Source of the DNA: an uncultured bacterium
GTDB taxonomy: Bacteria > Planctomycetota > UBA1135 > GCA-002686595
NCBI GenBank assembly: GCA_905480285.1
Contig: CAJQPT010000156.1
Coordinates: 1 to 39,611 of the forward strand
Direction: 5' to 3'
DNA: 39,611 bases
The notes beneath the pieces are model-generated. The model had not been told where the DNA came from and ran no database searches. It saw only the letters and a list, made by a program, of their open reading frames with translations. Positions 1-9,313 of the stretch are shown in pieces (the stretch's first letter is position 1; each line of letters starts with the position of its first letter). The position numbers and the translations under genes are program-made.

Positions 1-3000
1 GTCCCGGGCTCGCCGCTCGCGAGGACCACGGGCAGGAGGCCGAAGGCGGCGGTGAGCGCGGTCATGAGGATCGGGACCATGCGGTCCTCGATGCCCGTGC
101 GGATGGCCTCCTCCACTGGGACGCCCTCGGCCGTCAGCGCCTCCCAGCGTCCGCCGAGCAGGACGCCGCCGCGAAGCGCGATGCCGAACAGGGCGGCGAA
201 GCCGACGAGGGTGGACAGCGACACGACCGGCGCCCGGAAGGCTCCGCTCCCGGACACGAGCTCGGCGAGGTTCGCGAGCGGCTGGTCCACCACGAGGAAG
301 AGCGCCAGCACGCCCCCCACCGCCGCGAGGGGCAGGTTGAGGGCGATGACCATGGCCGCGGTCCAGCTCCGCACGGTGGAGCGGAGCAGGAGGACGCCGA
401 GCCCCAGGGACACGAGCCCTGCCAGCAGCAGCGTCCGGCGACCTCGCTGGGCGGCCTCGTGCTGCCCCGCATAACGAAGCTCCACGCCCATGGCCTGCCC
501 GATGGGTTGGAGGCGCTGGCGCGCCGCCTCGACCGAGTCCCCGAGGTTAGATCCTGACTCCACCCCGCAGGTGACCACGGCCTTCCGCCGCCCCCCCTGA
601 CGAAGGAGCATCGCGGGCACGTCATCCACCTCGATGCGCGCCAGCTGATCCGCCCGGATCCGCGCGCCCCAGGGGGTCACGATCTGCACGTCGCGCACGT
701 CGGTGGCGCTGCGGCGCTGGTCGCGGTCGAGGCGGACCACGAGGTCCATCCAGCGCGCGCCCTCCACCAGGCGCCCGACCTGCTCTCCCTCCACGGCGAG
801 GCGGAGTTGGTCGGCCGCCTCACCGGCGGTCAGGCCCACCCGGGTCAGCGCCTCGCGGTCCCAGTCGACGGTCAGCCCCTCGACGGTCAGCGTGCGCTGG
901 GCGTTCACGTTGCGCAGGCCCGGCACACCCGAGAGAGCCGCCGCGACGGTGGCCGCCGCGGCCTCCAGCTGCCCCCGGTCCTCGTGATAGAGCTCCACCG
1001 TGAGATCCGCAGCCGTCCCGGAGAGGACGTGGGACAGGCGGTGCTCGATGGGCTGGCCGAGCCCGGTGGTGATCCCGGTCAGGCCCGCGAGGGCCGCCCC
1101 GATCTGCCCCCGCAGGCGACTCGCCTCGGAGGGGTCCTCGAAGGCGACCTCCAGCTCCGAGTTCCAGACCGGCTCCACGTGCTCGTCCCGCTCCGCCCGC
1201 CCCGTGCGGCGCGCCACCGCGGCGACGCCCTCCACCGAGGCCACCCGCGTGACCACCGCGTCCGCGAGGGCCTCGCTCTCCGCGAGGGAGGTGCCGGGCG
1301 GCGCGTAGACAAAGACGGTGGCCATCCCCTCGTGGAAGGTCGGCAGGAAGCTGGTGCCCAGCTGCGCCGCGAGCAGGCCCGCCGCGACCACCAGCGCGGT
1401 GGCCCCGAGCAGCACCGCCGCGCGGGCCCGAAGCACGAGCCCGAGCACGGGCCGGTACAGCCGGAGGAGGAGCCTGGCCAGGGGGCCGTGTCCGCCCGCG
1501 CCGGCGGCAGGGCCCGTCCCACGGAGGAGCAGGCGACAGAGGGCCGGGGTGACCGTCAAGGCCACGGCGAGGGAGGCGAGCAGGGAGACCACGAAGGTCG
1601 CCCCGAGCGGACGGAAGAACTTGCCCTCGAGCCCCTCGAGGAACATGAGCGGGAGGAACGCCAGGGCGAGGATAAAGGTGGCCTGGACCATGGCGGGCCG
1701 GATCTCCCCGGTCGCCGCGATGACCACCTCGGGGACGGCGCGCCGCTCGCCTTCAGGCTGGGCGCGATTGATCCGCAGGCGACGCAGGACGTTCTCGACG
1801 TCGATGATCGCGTCGTCCACCAGGACGCCGATGGCGATGGCCATGCCGCCCAGCGTCATGACGTCGAGCCCGCCGCCCGTGGCCCCGAGCCAGAGGGCAG
1901 TGATCCCGAGCGAGAGCGGGAGCGCGCACAGGGCGATGAGGGCGGTGCGCAGGTTGAGCAGGAACGCGAGGAGCACGGCGCTCACGACCACGGCGGCCTC
2001 GAAGGCCACGGCCCGCACGCGAGCCACGGCTCGCTCGATGAACGACGCGTGCCGCGCGAAGCGCGCGTCGATGCGGGCGCCGCGGGGGGGGCTCGACGCG
2101 GCGAGGATCTGATCCACCGCCGCCGTCACGTCGAGGGTGTTGGTCCCTGGGGCCTTGGTCACCCCGAGGATCACCGCCGACACCGCGCCGCCGGTGGACC
2201 CGGCCGCGCCGTCGGCTCCGAGCGCGACCCCCGCGCTCCCCCGGCGCGGGGCGCCCTGAACCGCGATCTCGGCCACGTCCGACACGCGCACCGGGCGGCT
2301 CCCGCCCGTCCGGAGCACCGCCGAGGCCAGGTCGGCCTCGCTCTGCACGCGCGCGCGCTGGGCCACCTCGAGCTCACGGCCCGCGTCATCCGGCAGGTAG
2401 CCGCTGCTCCCCGTGCTGTGGGCCCGCCCCACGGCGCCCGCGAGCTCACCGAGGGACACGTCGAAGGCCCGCATGGAGCTCTGATTCGCGATCACCGCGA
2501 GCTCCGGAAGCCGCCCTCCCATGACCGAGACCTGCGCCACGCCCGGCACCGAGAGCAGCCGCGGTCGGAGCTCGAACTCAGCCCAGGATCGCAGCTCGAG
2601 CCCGGCGGGGTCCTGCTCGGTGGCGACGAGGGTGACCTGCACGATCTCACCGGTGAGGGAGGCCTCGGGACCCATGGCCGGGACGAGGCCCGGCGGGAGA
2701 TCGCGGGAGACGGTGGTCAGCCGCTCGGCGACCCGCTGACGGGCGGCCTCGATGGGCGCGCCATCCTCGAAGTCGATGTAGGTGATCGACAGGCCGCTGA
2801 CGCTGGACGAGCGCACTCGATCCACGCCGCGGGCGCCCAGCATGGCGCGCTCCACCGGCATGGTCACGAGGCGCTCGACCTCGTTCGTCGCGAGCCCGGG
2901 CGCCTCGGTCATCACCGTCACGCGGGTGCCCTCGAGGTCCGGGAAGACGTCCACGGGGAGCCGGGCCAGGGCGCCCAGAGCCACGGCTAGCAGCCCGAGC

Positions 3001-3059
3001 GCCAGGACGACGACCGCCGTCGCGTGACGCACGCACACCGAGACGAGGGCGGTCAGCAT
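1..3059 (-). CDS. CzcA/CusA-type RND heavy-metal efflux pump (3' end cut by window)
   Basis: Inner-membrane proton-driven pump that would export metal cations through the adaptor and outer-membrane factor encoded just upstream. The frame is open for 1019 codons from an ATG at 3059 to the window edge; roughly 50 C-terminal residues are probably missing. Visible parts are a first membrane segment (about residues 12-33), a PN1 porter region (48-130), and a membrane block at 350-425 ending in the intramembrane acidic motif VLVDDAIIDVEN (about 412-423), typical of HME-type RND proteins. A second periplasmic half and further membrane segments follow. The ATG overlaps the adaptor stop codon by one base (TGATG), so translation is coupled. 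The family is certain; the metal is not readable from the sequence. Confidence 0.95.
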   Translation of the reverse strand, partial: MLTALVSVCVRHATAVVVLALGLLAVALGALARLPVDVFPDLEGTRVTVMTEAPGLATNEVERLVTMPVERAMLGARGVDRVRSSSVSGLSITYIDFEDGAPIEAARQRVAERLTTVSRDLPPGLVPAMGPEASLTGEIVQVTLVATEQDPAGLELRSWAEFELRPRLLSVPGVAQVSVMGGRLPELAVIANQSSMRAFDVSLGELAGAVGRAHSTGSSGYLPDDAGRELEVAQRARVQSEADLASAVLRTGGSRPVRVSDVAEIAVQGAPRRGSAGVALGADGAAGSTGGAVSAVILGVTKAPGTNTLDVTAAVDQILAASSPPRGARIDARFARHASFIERAVARVRAVAFEAAVVVSAVLLAFLLNLRTALIALCALPLSLGITALWLGATGGGLDVMTLGGMAIAIGVLVDDAIIDVENVLRRLRINRAQPEGERRAVPEVVIAATGEIRPAMVQATFILALAFLPLMFLEGLEGKFFRPLGATFVVSLLASLAVALTVTPALCRLLLRGTGPAAGAGGHGPLARLLLRLYRPVLGLVLRARAAVLLGATALVVAAGLLAAQLGTSFLPTFHEGMATVFVYAPPGTSLAESEALADAVVTRVASVEGVAAVARRTGRAERDEHVEPVWNSELEVAFEDPSEASRLRGQIGAALAGLTGITTGLGQPIEHRLSHVLSGTAADLTVELYHEDRGQLEAAAATVAAALSGVPGLRNVNAQRTLTVEGLTVDWDREALTRVGLTAGEAADQLRLAVEGEQVGRLVEGARWMDLVVRLDRDQRRSATDVRDVQIVTPWGARIRADQLARIEVDDVPAMLLRQGGRRKAVVTCGVESGSNLGDSVEAARQRLQPIGQAMGVELRYAGQHEAAQRGRRTLLLAGLVSLGLGVLLLRSTVRSWTAAMVIALNLPLAAVGGVLALFLVVDQPLANLAELVSGSGAFRAPVVSLSTLVGFAALFGIALRGGVLLGGRWEALTAEGVPVEEAIRTGIEDRMVPILMTALTAAFGLLPVVLASGEPG

Positions 3060-4792
3060 CAGTGTTCCTCGGCGTGGAATGAGCCGTCGGCGTGGAAGTG
3101 CCCGCCGGCCTGGCTGGCGCCCTGGGCGGCGAGGGCGAGGCGGCCCGCGCCCCGGGCGACCACGCGGTTTCCCGGCTCGATCGGGCTCTCGATGAAGGTC
3201 CACTCCGGCCCCTCCTCGAGCACGACGACCGGCACGGCGATCAGCTCCACGGGCCGGGCAGGGTTCTCCACCCAGACCACGCGCTCCACACCATCACGCC
3301 GGAGCGCCGCCGTGGGGACCGCGACCCGCGATGAGGCGACGAGGCCCGAGACGGACGCCGCGGCGCCCGGGGGGAGTTCAGCCGCGGCGAGCTCGAGGCC
3401 CGCCGTCACCCGGGCCCGGGCCTCCTCGGCCGCGACGCTCGTTTCAAAGGCCACGCTGACCATCGAGCGGCCGCCCGAGCTCGTCGAGGCCATCCCCGCG
3501 ACCCCTGCGCTTACCTGCAGCGCATCCTCCAGCGGGGCCGTGACGAGCTCTTCCACCTGCTCCGCTGAGAGCCCCTCGGCGGTCGTAGTGATCTCGACGA
3601 CCGGCCCTGGCGCTGGGATAGACACGACCACGGAGAGCCCCGGGCGGGCCCAGATCGGCGGCTCGGGCCCGCTGAAGAAGGCGAAGATCTCTGCGCTGCG
3701 CTCCCGCGCATCCGCCGTCAGCCCGGAGCGGAGGGTCGCCTCCACCTCGCTGCCGATCCCGCTGCGAATCCCGCTGCGAATCCCGCTGGCGGGGCGCACC
3801 ACCACCCGGGAGCCATCGGTGAGGCGGGGCAGGTCCGCCTGGAACACCGCCCCCTTCACCTGCACCGCGCCGCGCCGCCGCACGCGGACGACGGGGTCCC
3901 CCGCCTCCGCCCACGCGCCATCGGTGGTCTCCAGGGAGAGCAGCTGGCCCGGCCGCTGCGCGCGCACCTCGATGCGGTCGATGGTCCACCAGGTCCGCCC
4001 GTCGTCGTGGCCACCTTCGAGCTCCCTTTCGCTGCCCCCGACCAGTTCTGCCACGGGAACGCCGGTGAGCGTCGTCGCCCGGGCGAGGAGCGACTCCCTG
4101 CGCGCCTCCGCCGACGCGCGACTCGCGAGGCGCTCGGCCCGATCCACCGCCAGCCGGGCCCCCACCTCCTGGGCCTCCGCCAGCCGAGCGCGGGCGTCGA
4201 GGAGGGAGGCCTGAGCGTTGACCAGCGCCGCCGCCTGGCCCCCGCCCGCATCCCGGATCGCGTCCAGCTGCTCGAGCCGATCAGCCCAGCGTCCCTCGAG
4301 CGCCGACAGCGCCTCCTCGTGCCGGTGGTGCGCGAGCTCGAGTCTCTTCGCCTCCTCGAACCACGCGACGTGTCCCCCCAGCTCCGCACGAACGGCGGCG
4401 AGGTCAGCCTGCAGCGACCGCCATGAGGGCGCGTCGATGCGGAAGAGCAGCTCGCCCGCCTCGACCTCGCTCAACGGCAGCGCCACCACCTCGACCCGGC
4501 CGTCGAGGGGCGCCGCGGCCACCTGCAAGGCGTCGAAGGCGGGCTCGATCGCGCCGGGGAACTCGAGCAGCGGGCCCCGCCCGCGGAGCTCCGCCTGCTT
4601 GAGCACCAGCCCGAGGGCGTCCCGCGCCTCGGCCTTCAGCAGCAGAGAGCGGACCGGGCCCGTTCCTGGCCTCGGATCAAGGCGCGCCGCGTCACCTGGA
4701 TCGGCCGGGGCGCTCGTCCCTCCGCCACAGGACGCCGCGAGGAGCAGGCAGAGGGTCAGCGCGCCGCCATGGGATGGGTCTAGATGCTTCAT
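3059..4792 (-). CDS. RND periplasmic adaptor (CusB/HlyD-like) with an inserted RND PN1-like subdomain
   Basis: Adaptor linking the inner-membrane pump to the outer-membrane factor. 577 aa, longer than usual for the family. It starts with a lipoprotein signal (LLLAASC, Cys22). A lipoyl/barrel-type region begins near residue 80, an Ala/Arg/Glu-rich alpha-hairpin spans about 121-240, and a beta-barrel region follows to about 395. Residues 396-484 do not belong to the adaptor fold: they align with the PN1 subdomain of the neighbouring pump (GLSAEQVEELVTAPLEDAL; LPPG). The adaptor fold resumes at about 488 (SRVAVPTAALRRDG). The C-terminus is His-rich (GHFHADGSFHAEEH), a likely metal-binding tail. 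An in-frame 12-bp repeat encodes SGIRSGIRSGIGS at about 336-348. Its ATG overlaps the upstream stop (ATGA). Confidence 0.92.
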   Translation of the reverse strand: MKHLDPSHGGALTLCLLLAASCGGGTSAPADPGDAARLDPRPGTGPVRSLLLKAEARDALGLVLKQAELRGRGPLLEFPGAIEPAFDALQVAAAPLDGRVEVVALPLSEVEAGELLFRIDAPSWRSLQADLAAVRAELGGHVAWFEEAKRLELAHHRHEEALSALEGRWADRLEQLDAIRDAGGGQAAALVNAQASLLDARARLAEAQEVGARLAVDRAERLASRASAEARRESLLARATTLTGVPVAELVGGSERELEGGHDDGRTWWTIDRIEVRAQRPGQLLSLETTDGAWAEAGDPVVRVRRRGAVQVKGAVFQADLPRLTDGSRVVVRPASGIRSGIRSGIGSEVEATLRSGLTADARERSAEIFAFFSGPEPPIWARPGLSVVVSIPAPGPVVEITTTAEGLSAEQVEELVTAPLEDALQVSAGVAGMASTSSGGRSMVSVAFETSVAAEEARARVTAGLELAAAELPPGAAASVSGLVASSRVAVPTAALRRDGVERVVWVENPARPVELIAVPVVVLEEGPEWTFIESPIEPGNRVVARGAGRLALAAQGASQAGGHFHADGSFHAEEH

Positions 4793-6117
4793 CTCTCTTG
4801 CTCCTCGTTCGTTGCGTACGGCGCCAGCAGCGCCTCGAGTTCCATGCGCGCCACCTGTTCCTCGCCGAGCAGCTGAAGCCGCTCGATCTCCGCTGCCTGG
4901 CGCCGCTCCATGGCATCCACCAGCAGGAAGGGGCGCAGGTCACCGAGGGCCAACAGCTCCGCCAGGATCGACTCCTGATCGATCGCCAGCGGCAGCAGCC
5001 CCTCCTCCACCGGCGCTCGCCGGCCGCGAGCAGAGCGCATCGCGCGCCGCGCGCGCTCCTCTCGCTCGAGCGCCCGCTCGAAGGCCAGCTCGTAGGCCCT
5101 GGCCGTGACCTCACGGCGGGCCACCGCCTGGGCCAGGGCGCCGAGGCCTCTGTTCCAGAGAGGGATCGGGACCTGGAGCCCGAAGAGCACGCGCCGCCCG
5201 CCTCCCTCCTTGCCCGCGCCAGCTCCGAGGCTGGGCTCGACGAACCGTGCCCGGTGCGCGACCTGCACGGCGGCGTCCGCGACCTCCAGCGCCGCCGCCG
5301 CCGCGACCAGCTCGGGGAGCCACCGGCTGACCGAACCCTCGGGCTCATGGTCTTCGCCCGGCTCATGGCCGAGTGCCAGGGGGATGAAGGCGACGTGTCC
5401 TCCGGCCCGGAGGCCGAGGGCGTGGAGGATCCTGAGCTCCAGGTCCTTCGCCCGCTGGCTCGCGGCGACCGCCCGACGCTCCGCGTCGATGCGCGCGAGC
5501 CGGAGGAGTCCGCTCTCGACGGTCCCGAGGTTGCCGGTGTCCACCAGGACCTCGATGCGCTTCAGGGGCCCCGCGAGGTCGCCGGCCAGCTCCTCGTTCG
5601 AGCGCGCCTCGGCCAGGGCCAGGGTCCACGCCACCCAGTCGACCTCCAGGCTCCGCGCTCGCTCGAACACCTGCTGCTCGGCCCGGGCCACCGCGAGGCG
5701 GGCCTGGGCGTCCAAGCGGCTCGCCAGCGCCTTCTGCCGACCAGCGATGGCCAGCGGCACCTGGATCAGCACGTCGAGCTCGTCCAACGCACCGCCCGAC
5801 AGGGCGTTGGCGAGGTCGACGTTCAGCGTCGGGTCGGGCCAGAGTCCCGCATGTTCCCGGCCCGCGAGGGCAGGGAGCTCTCGGGCGAATGCCAGCTGGA
5901 GCTCGGGGTCCAGCACGGGCAAGAGCATCCGCGCTTCCTCCAGGGAGAGCCCGCCTGAGGCCGGAGCCGGCAGGGAGTCCCCGCGACGATCTCGACGCTC
6001 GGCGATCCCGTCAAGGTTGACCGGGCGCGGTGGAGGCGCAGCGCAGCACGTGAGCGCAGCGAAGAGCAGGAGCGAGGCGTTGGATCGGAGTCGCACAGGG
6101 TGAGGGGGCAGAGTCAT
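4789..6117 (-). CDS. TolC-like outer-membrane efflux protein
   Basis: Outer-membrane factor forming the exit duct of the efflux complex. 442 aa from the ATG at 6117, the usual size for this family. The N-terminus is a hydrophobic signal (SLLLFAALTCC), probably lipoprotein-type although the lipobox is imperfect. The rest is Ala/Glu/Arg/Leu-rich helix with two similar halves, as expected for the duplicated OEP domain. A longer form from a TTG at 6147 is possible, but it places charged residues ahead of the signal and gives no ribosome-binding site. The stop overlaps the adaptor start by four bases, so the gene belongs to the same operon. It is the usual second gene of a CzcCBA-like set. Confidence 0.9.
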   Translation of the reverse strand: MTLPPHPVRLRSNASLLLFAALTCCAAPPPRPVNLDGIAERRDRRGDSLPAPASGGLSLEEARMLLPVLDPELQLAFARELPALAGREHAGLWPDPTLNVDLANALSGGALDELDVLIQVPLAIAGRQKALASRLDAQARLAVARAEQQVFERARSLEVDWVAWTLALAEARSNEELAGDLAGPLKRIEVLVDTGNLGTVESGLLRLARIDAERRAVAASQRAKDLELRILHALGLRAGGHVAFIPLALGHEPGEDHEPEGSVSRWLPELVAAAAALEVADAAVQVAHRARFVEPSLGAGAGKEGGGRRVLFGLQVPIPLWNRGLGALAQAVARREVTARAYELAFERALEREERARRAMRSARGRRAPVEEGLLPLAIDQESILAELLALGDLRPFLLVDAMERRQAAEIERLQLLGEEQVARMELEALLAPYATNEEQER

Positions 6118-6189
6118 CGTGGAACGCGGCGAGCGCGAGCGCGTCAACGCCCGGCAGAAGAGCCGGGGAGCTCCCCGGCGCGGCGCCGA

Positions 6190-6672
6190 TCAACGAAGAA
6201 TCTGAACCGTTGCGCGGTCCCGCAGCGCGGCGCGCGGCCCACGGGGGACAGCCTCTGGCGGGGCGCGGCGGCGCGCCCTTGAAGGGGCTAGCGACGGGCC
6301 CCGGTGGGGCGCAGGCCCAGGCGCCTCGGCGGTGGCCACCGCCAGGATGAAGAGCCCCGTCCGATCGGGGTGGACGGGGAGAGCCTCCACCGAGTCGAGC
6401 TGAAAGTCGACGCAGATCTCGGAGCCGGGCGGGACCTCTCGCTCGCTCGGAGCGCCAGGCCTCACCGGCTCCAATGGGCCCGACGATTCCAAAGGCTCCG
6501 CTGGCCTCGCCGCTCCCGAAGAGTCGCCGTGATGGCCGCAGTCGCACCTCGACTCCAGCGGCGCCGCCCGCCGGCTCACCGGGACCCCGAGGCAAACCTC
6601 GACGCCCCCAGCGGGAGCCATGGCGGCGAGGGCCTGCAGGAGGAGCAGCAGCGGGGTGATGAGGCGCAACAT
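6190..6672 (-). CDS. Small secreted Cys/His protein heading the efflux operon
   Basis: 160 aa from the ATG at 6672, chosen because it gives a clean signal peptide (MLRLITPLLLLLQALAAMAP). I do not recognise a family. The mature protein has Cys27 and a cluster SRCDCGHHGDSS (Cys43, Cys45, His47, His48), then a Pro/Glu-rich stretch, a short conserved-looking block CVDFQLDSVEALP, and an Arg/Pro-rich tail. It lies 72 nt upstream of the outer-membrane factor on the same strand and is probably the first gene of the metal efflux operon. Small periplasmic metal-binding proteins are common in such operons (CzcI-like, for example), but no homology is claimed. A longer form from a TTG at 6708 would hide the signal peptide. 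Confidence 0.7.
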   Translation of the reverse strand: MLRLITPLLLLLQALAAMAPAGGVEVCLGVPVSRRAAPLESRCDCGHHGDSSGAARPAEPLESSGPLEPVRPGAPSEREVPPGSEICVDFQLDSVEALPVHPDRTGLFILAVATAEAPGPAPHRGPSLAPSRARRRAPPEAVPRGPRAALRDRATVQILR

Positions 6673-6805
6673 CTCCACTGTTTTCGGCTTCGCGCCCCCA
6701 CCGGTCAAGCAGAGCCGCGGAATCCCGGCGGCTCCCCCGATGCAGCGCCGCGAAGCGGCCCTTGCGGGGCGCAGGAGGGCCCCGCGCGCCCGCGAAGCAG
6801 GACCT

Positions 6806-9313
6806 TCAGCCGCCGATGCGCTTGGCCCGCACGAAGTTGGTCAGGATCCGGAAGACCGAGAGGTCGAAGACCTCGGCCGAGGCGGCAGAGGTCGACTTCC
6901 ACCACCTCTCTTCCCCCAGGGTCCTCAGCTGGAGGGGCTTGAGGCCCATGTGGTTGACCGCGAAGGCCTGGCGATCGATGGGCTTCTTGAGGCCGGTCGC
7001 CGCGCTGAAGCCCTGCTCCTCGAAGTGGTTGGCCGTGTCGAGGACGGTCCCGTGCCCGATGCGGAACCAAGCCGCGAGGTCGCCGCAGCCGTGCCGGACG
7101 GCCGCGCTGGGGCTGTCGAGCAGGACCTCGACACGCTCGGGGTCGACGACCTCGATCAGGTGCGCGCCGACCAGGCTGTAGTAGGGCTGCACGCCGCCGT
7201 CGAAGACGCCGCGCAGGAAGGGCGAGGCGGCGCCCGCCCGGGTGGGAGCCGCGTAGACGTTGTCCATCACCTCCTGCGGCCAGGGGAACTTCGCCACCAG
7301 CGCGGGGAAGCTCCGTTGGACGGTCATCGTGAGGGACCAGCAGGAGGTGAACAGCGCGCCCCCGGAGCGGACAAACCAGCGCACCGCCTCCACGTCAGCG
7401 GGCGCGATCTCACCGGTGCACCCGACCAGGAGGACGGCGCCGGGGTGCAAGCGAGACGCCTGCACTCGCCCCACGGGCGCGAGCCGGAACTTGATGCCGA
7501 GGCGCTTCAGCACCTTCTCGATGTGGTCGCCGCGGCCGGGGATCACGACCACGTCGAGGCCCTGGTAGATCGCGGCCTCGTTGACCCCATATCCGTACCG
7601 CTCCTGCAGGTCCCGCTGCTCGCGCTTCGTTCGGAAGGTCGCGCGCTTCTCGTTCTCCTCCCACCAGGCCGGCCAGTCCGCGGGCTCGATCACCATCCCC
7701 CTGCGACCGGAGAAGGCCAGCAGCGCGCGGTGCGCCGTCTCCACCACGCAGGAGTGCTCGTCGTTGAGCGCGCCCAGGAGCGGGGCCACGCAGCCGCGCC
7801 GCGAGAGCTGCGCCATCCCCTCGGCCGCCGAAGCCCGGAGCTGCCACTGGTCCGCGCCGAGGAGCGCCTTCAGCGGCTCGAGCGCGGCGTCCGAGCGGGT
7901 TCGCCCGAGGGCCACCGCGGCCGTGGTGGTGAGCATCGGCCCTGGATCGCTGGCGATGAACGCGGTGAGCGCATCGACCACCGGGGGCGCGGCCTCGGGC
8001 TGGCCGAGCGCCACGGCGACGGCCTCCAGTACGCGTTCGCTGGCGCCGGACTTCAAGAGTTCGAGGAGGGCCAGCACGGGCGCCTCGAGCGCCTCGCGCT
8101 CGGCCCCTTCGGTCACGTCCGTGTGGGAGGCGAGGAGCTCCACCAGCTGGAGCTGCACCCGCGCGTCGAACTCCGCCGCGAGGGTCTCCTCGGCCAGGCC
8201 GGCGGCAGCGTCACCGATGGACCCCATGGCGTGGGCGGCCGCCGCTCGGGTCGAGACGTCCTCGGAGCCGAGGAGCCGCTCGATCCAGGGAAGGGCACCG
8301 TCGGCCTCGACGGTCCCAGCCCCGAGCACCCGCGCGAGCCGGGGCCCGGCCTCGAGCGAGGCCGCGATGGGCTCGCCCTCCCCGCTCCCAAAACAGGCCG
8401 CGAGGAAGCTCCGGGCATCCGCCGGCGACATGGTCTTCAGCGAGCTCGCGATCGCGCTCTCGAGGCGCCGCTCGATGACGGTGGCGAGACCCATGGCCAG
8501 GAGCGCGGGCCGCAAGGTCGCGGCGTCACCGGGTGTGGGTGCCTCGGAGACCGCATCGAGGGCCGCACAGACCACGGCGATGTCCCCGGGTTCATCGAGC
8601 CGTTCGAGCACGAGATCCTGCAGCGCCTCCCGCCGAATGGGGGCGGCGCCGCGGGCCAAGGAGACCATCGCCCGCGCAGCCACCGGGCGATCCGCCGCGT
8701 CCTTGGACTTCAGCCCCTTCCCCAGGCGCCGCATGTCCTTCGTGGTCGCACGCTCGTCCGCACGAGGCGCCGCCTTCGAGGCCTCCATACACCGGGCGAG
8801 CGCGGCGGCGGCGACGAAGAAGGTCTTCCCCGAGCACTTCTTCAGGAGGGCGGCAGCCGCCGCTCCATCGGCGCTGCCACCGAGGAGGCGCGCTGCCGAG
8901 GTTCGCGCCGCGGTGAAGGGCGACTCGAGCGCGACCTCCACCATCCCCTTGGTGATCGCCTTGTTCACGGGACGGCCCTGGAGGCCCTGGATCGCCGCGA
9001 GCACGACGAGCAGGTCATCGTCACCTCGCGCAGCCTTGACCAGCGCGGCCTCGGCCTTCGGCGAGGGATCCGCAGCGAGGTCCAACGCCGCGCCTTGGCG
9101 ATCCGTGGCGTCCTTGGAGCGGATGGCCTTCAGGGCATCCGACTGCGACGAGCGCTCCGCGATCTCCGCGGGCGAATGGTCCGTCGGCGAGTAGTCCGCG
9201 GGGTGGGCGGCTGCGGCGCCATACGAGGCGAGGCCAGCCATCGCCGCGAGGGTCCAGGCACCCGCGCCGAATGCGACAAACGGGCGCACTCCAGTTCGTT
9301 GTCTTTGGTTCAT
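6806..9313 (-). CDS. Secreted HEAT-repeat protein with C-terminal glutamine-amidotransferase/ThuA-like domain
   Basis: 835 aa from an ATG preceded by a good ribosome-binding site (GGGGGAG, 6 nt away). Residues 10-37 form a signal peptide or anchor. From about 45 to 540 the protein is a run of Ala/Leu-rich helical pairs of HEAT type (for instance RAAAAHAMGSIGDAAAG, RASAAEGMAQLSRRG), a scaffold for protein contacts. A motif DWPAWWEENEKRATF ends the repeats, as in many planctomycete HEAT proteins. From about 576 a Rossmann-like domain follows (QGLDVVVIPGRGDHIEKVLK; VLLVGCTGEIAP; FVRSGGALFTSCWS), resembling the ThuA/class I amidotransferase-like fold. A Cys sits in the strand-turn position (SCWS), but no Cys-His-Glu triad can be assigned. 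Function unknown, probably extracytoplasmic. Confidence 0.85.
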   Translation of the reverse strand: MNQRQRTGVRPFVAFGAGAWTLAAMAGLASYGAAAAHPADYSPTDHSPAEIAERSSQSDALKAIRSKDATDRQGAALDLAADPSPKAEAALVKAARGDDDLLVVLAAIQGLQGRPVNKAITKGMVEVALESPFTAARTSAARLLGGSADGAAAAALLKKCSGKTFFVAAAALARCMEASKAAPRADERATTKDMRRLGKGLKSKDAADRPVAARAMVSLARGAAPIRREALQDLVLERLDEPGDIAVVCAALDAVSEAPTPGDAATLRPALLAMGLATVIERRLESAIASSLKTMSPADARSFLAACFGSGEGEPIAASLEAGPRLARVLGAGTVEADGALPWIERLLGSEDVSTRAAAAHAMGSIGDAAAGLAEETLAAEFDARVQLQLVELLASHTDVTEGAEREALEAPVLALLELLKSGASERVLEAVAVALGQPEAAPPVVDALTAFIASDPGPMLTTTAAVALGRTRSDAALEPLKALLGADQWQLRASAAEGMAQLSRRGCVAPLLGALNDEHSCVVETAHRALLAFSGRRGMVIEPADWPAWWEENEKRATFRTKREQRDLQERYGYGVNEAAIYQGLDVVVIPGRGDHIEKVLKRLGIKFRLAPVGRVQASRLHPGAVLLVGCTGEIAPADVEAVRWFVRSGGALFTSCWSLTMTVQRSFPALVAKFPWPQEVMDNVYAAPTRAGAASPFLRGVFDGGVQPYYSLVGAHLIEVVDPERVEVLLDSPSAAVRHGCGDLAAWFRIGHGTVLDTANHFEEQGFSAATGLKKPIDRQAFAVNHMGLKPLQLRTLGEERWWKSTSAASAEVFDLSVFRILTNFVRAKRIGG

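Noticed and set aside
807-2990. 727-codon open frame on the plus strand
   Set aside because: It lies opposite the RND pump gene and translates to Arg/Gly/His-rich sequence without domains; the pump frame is clearly the real one.
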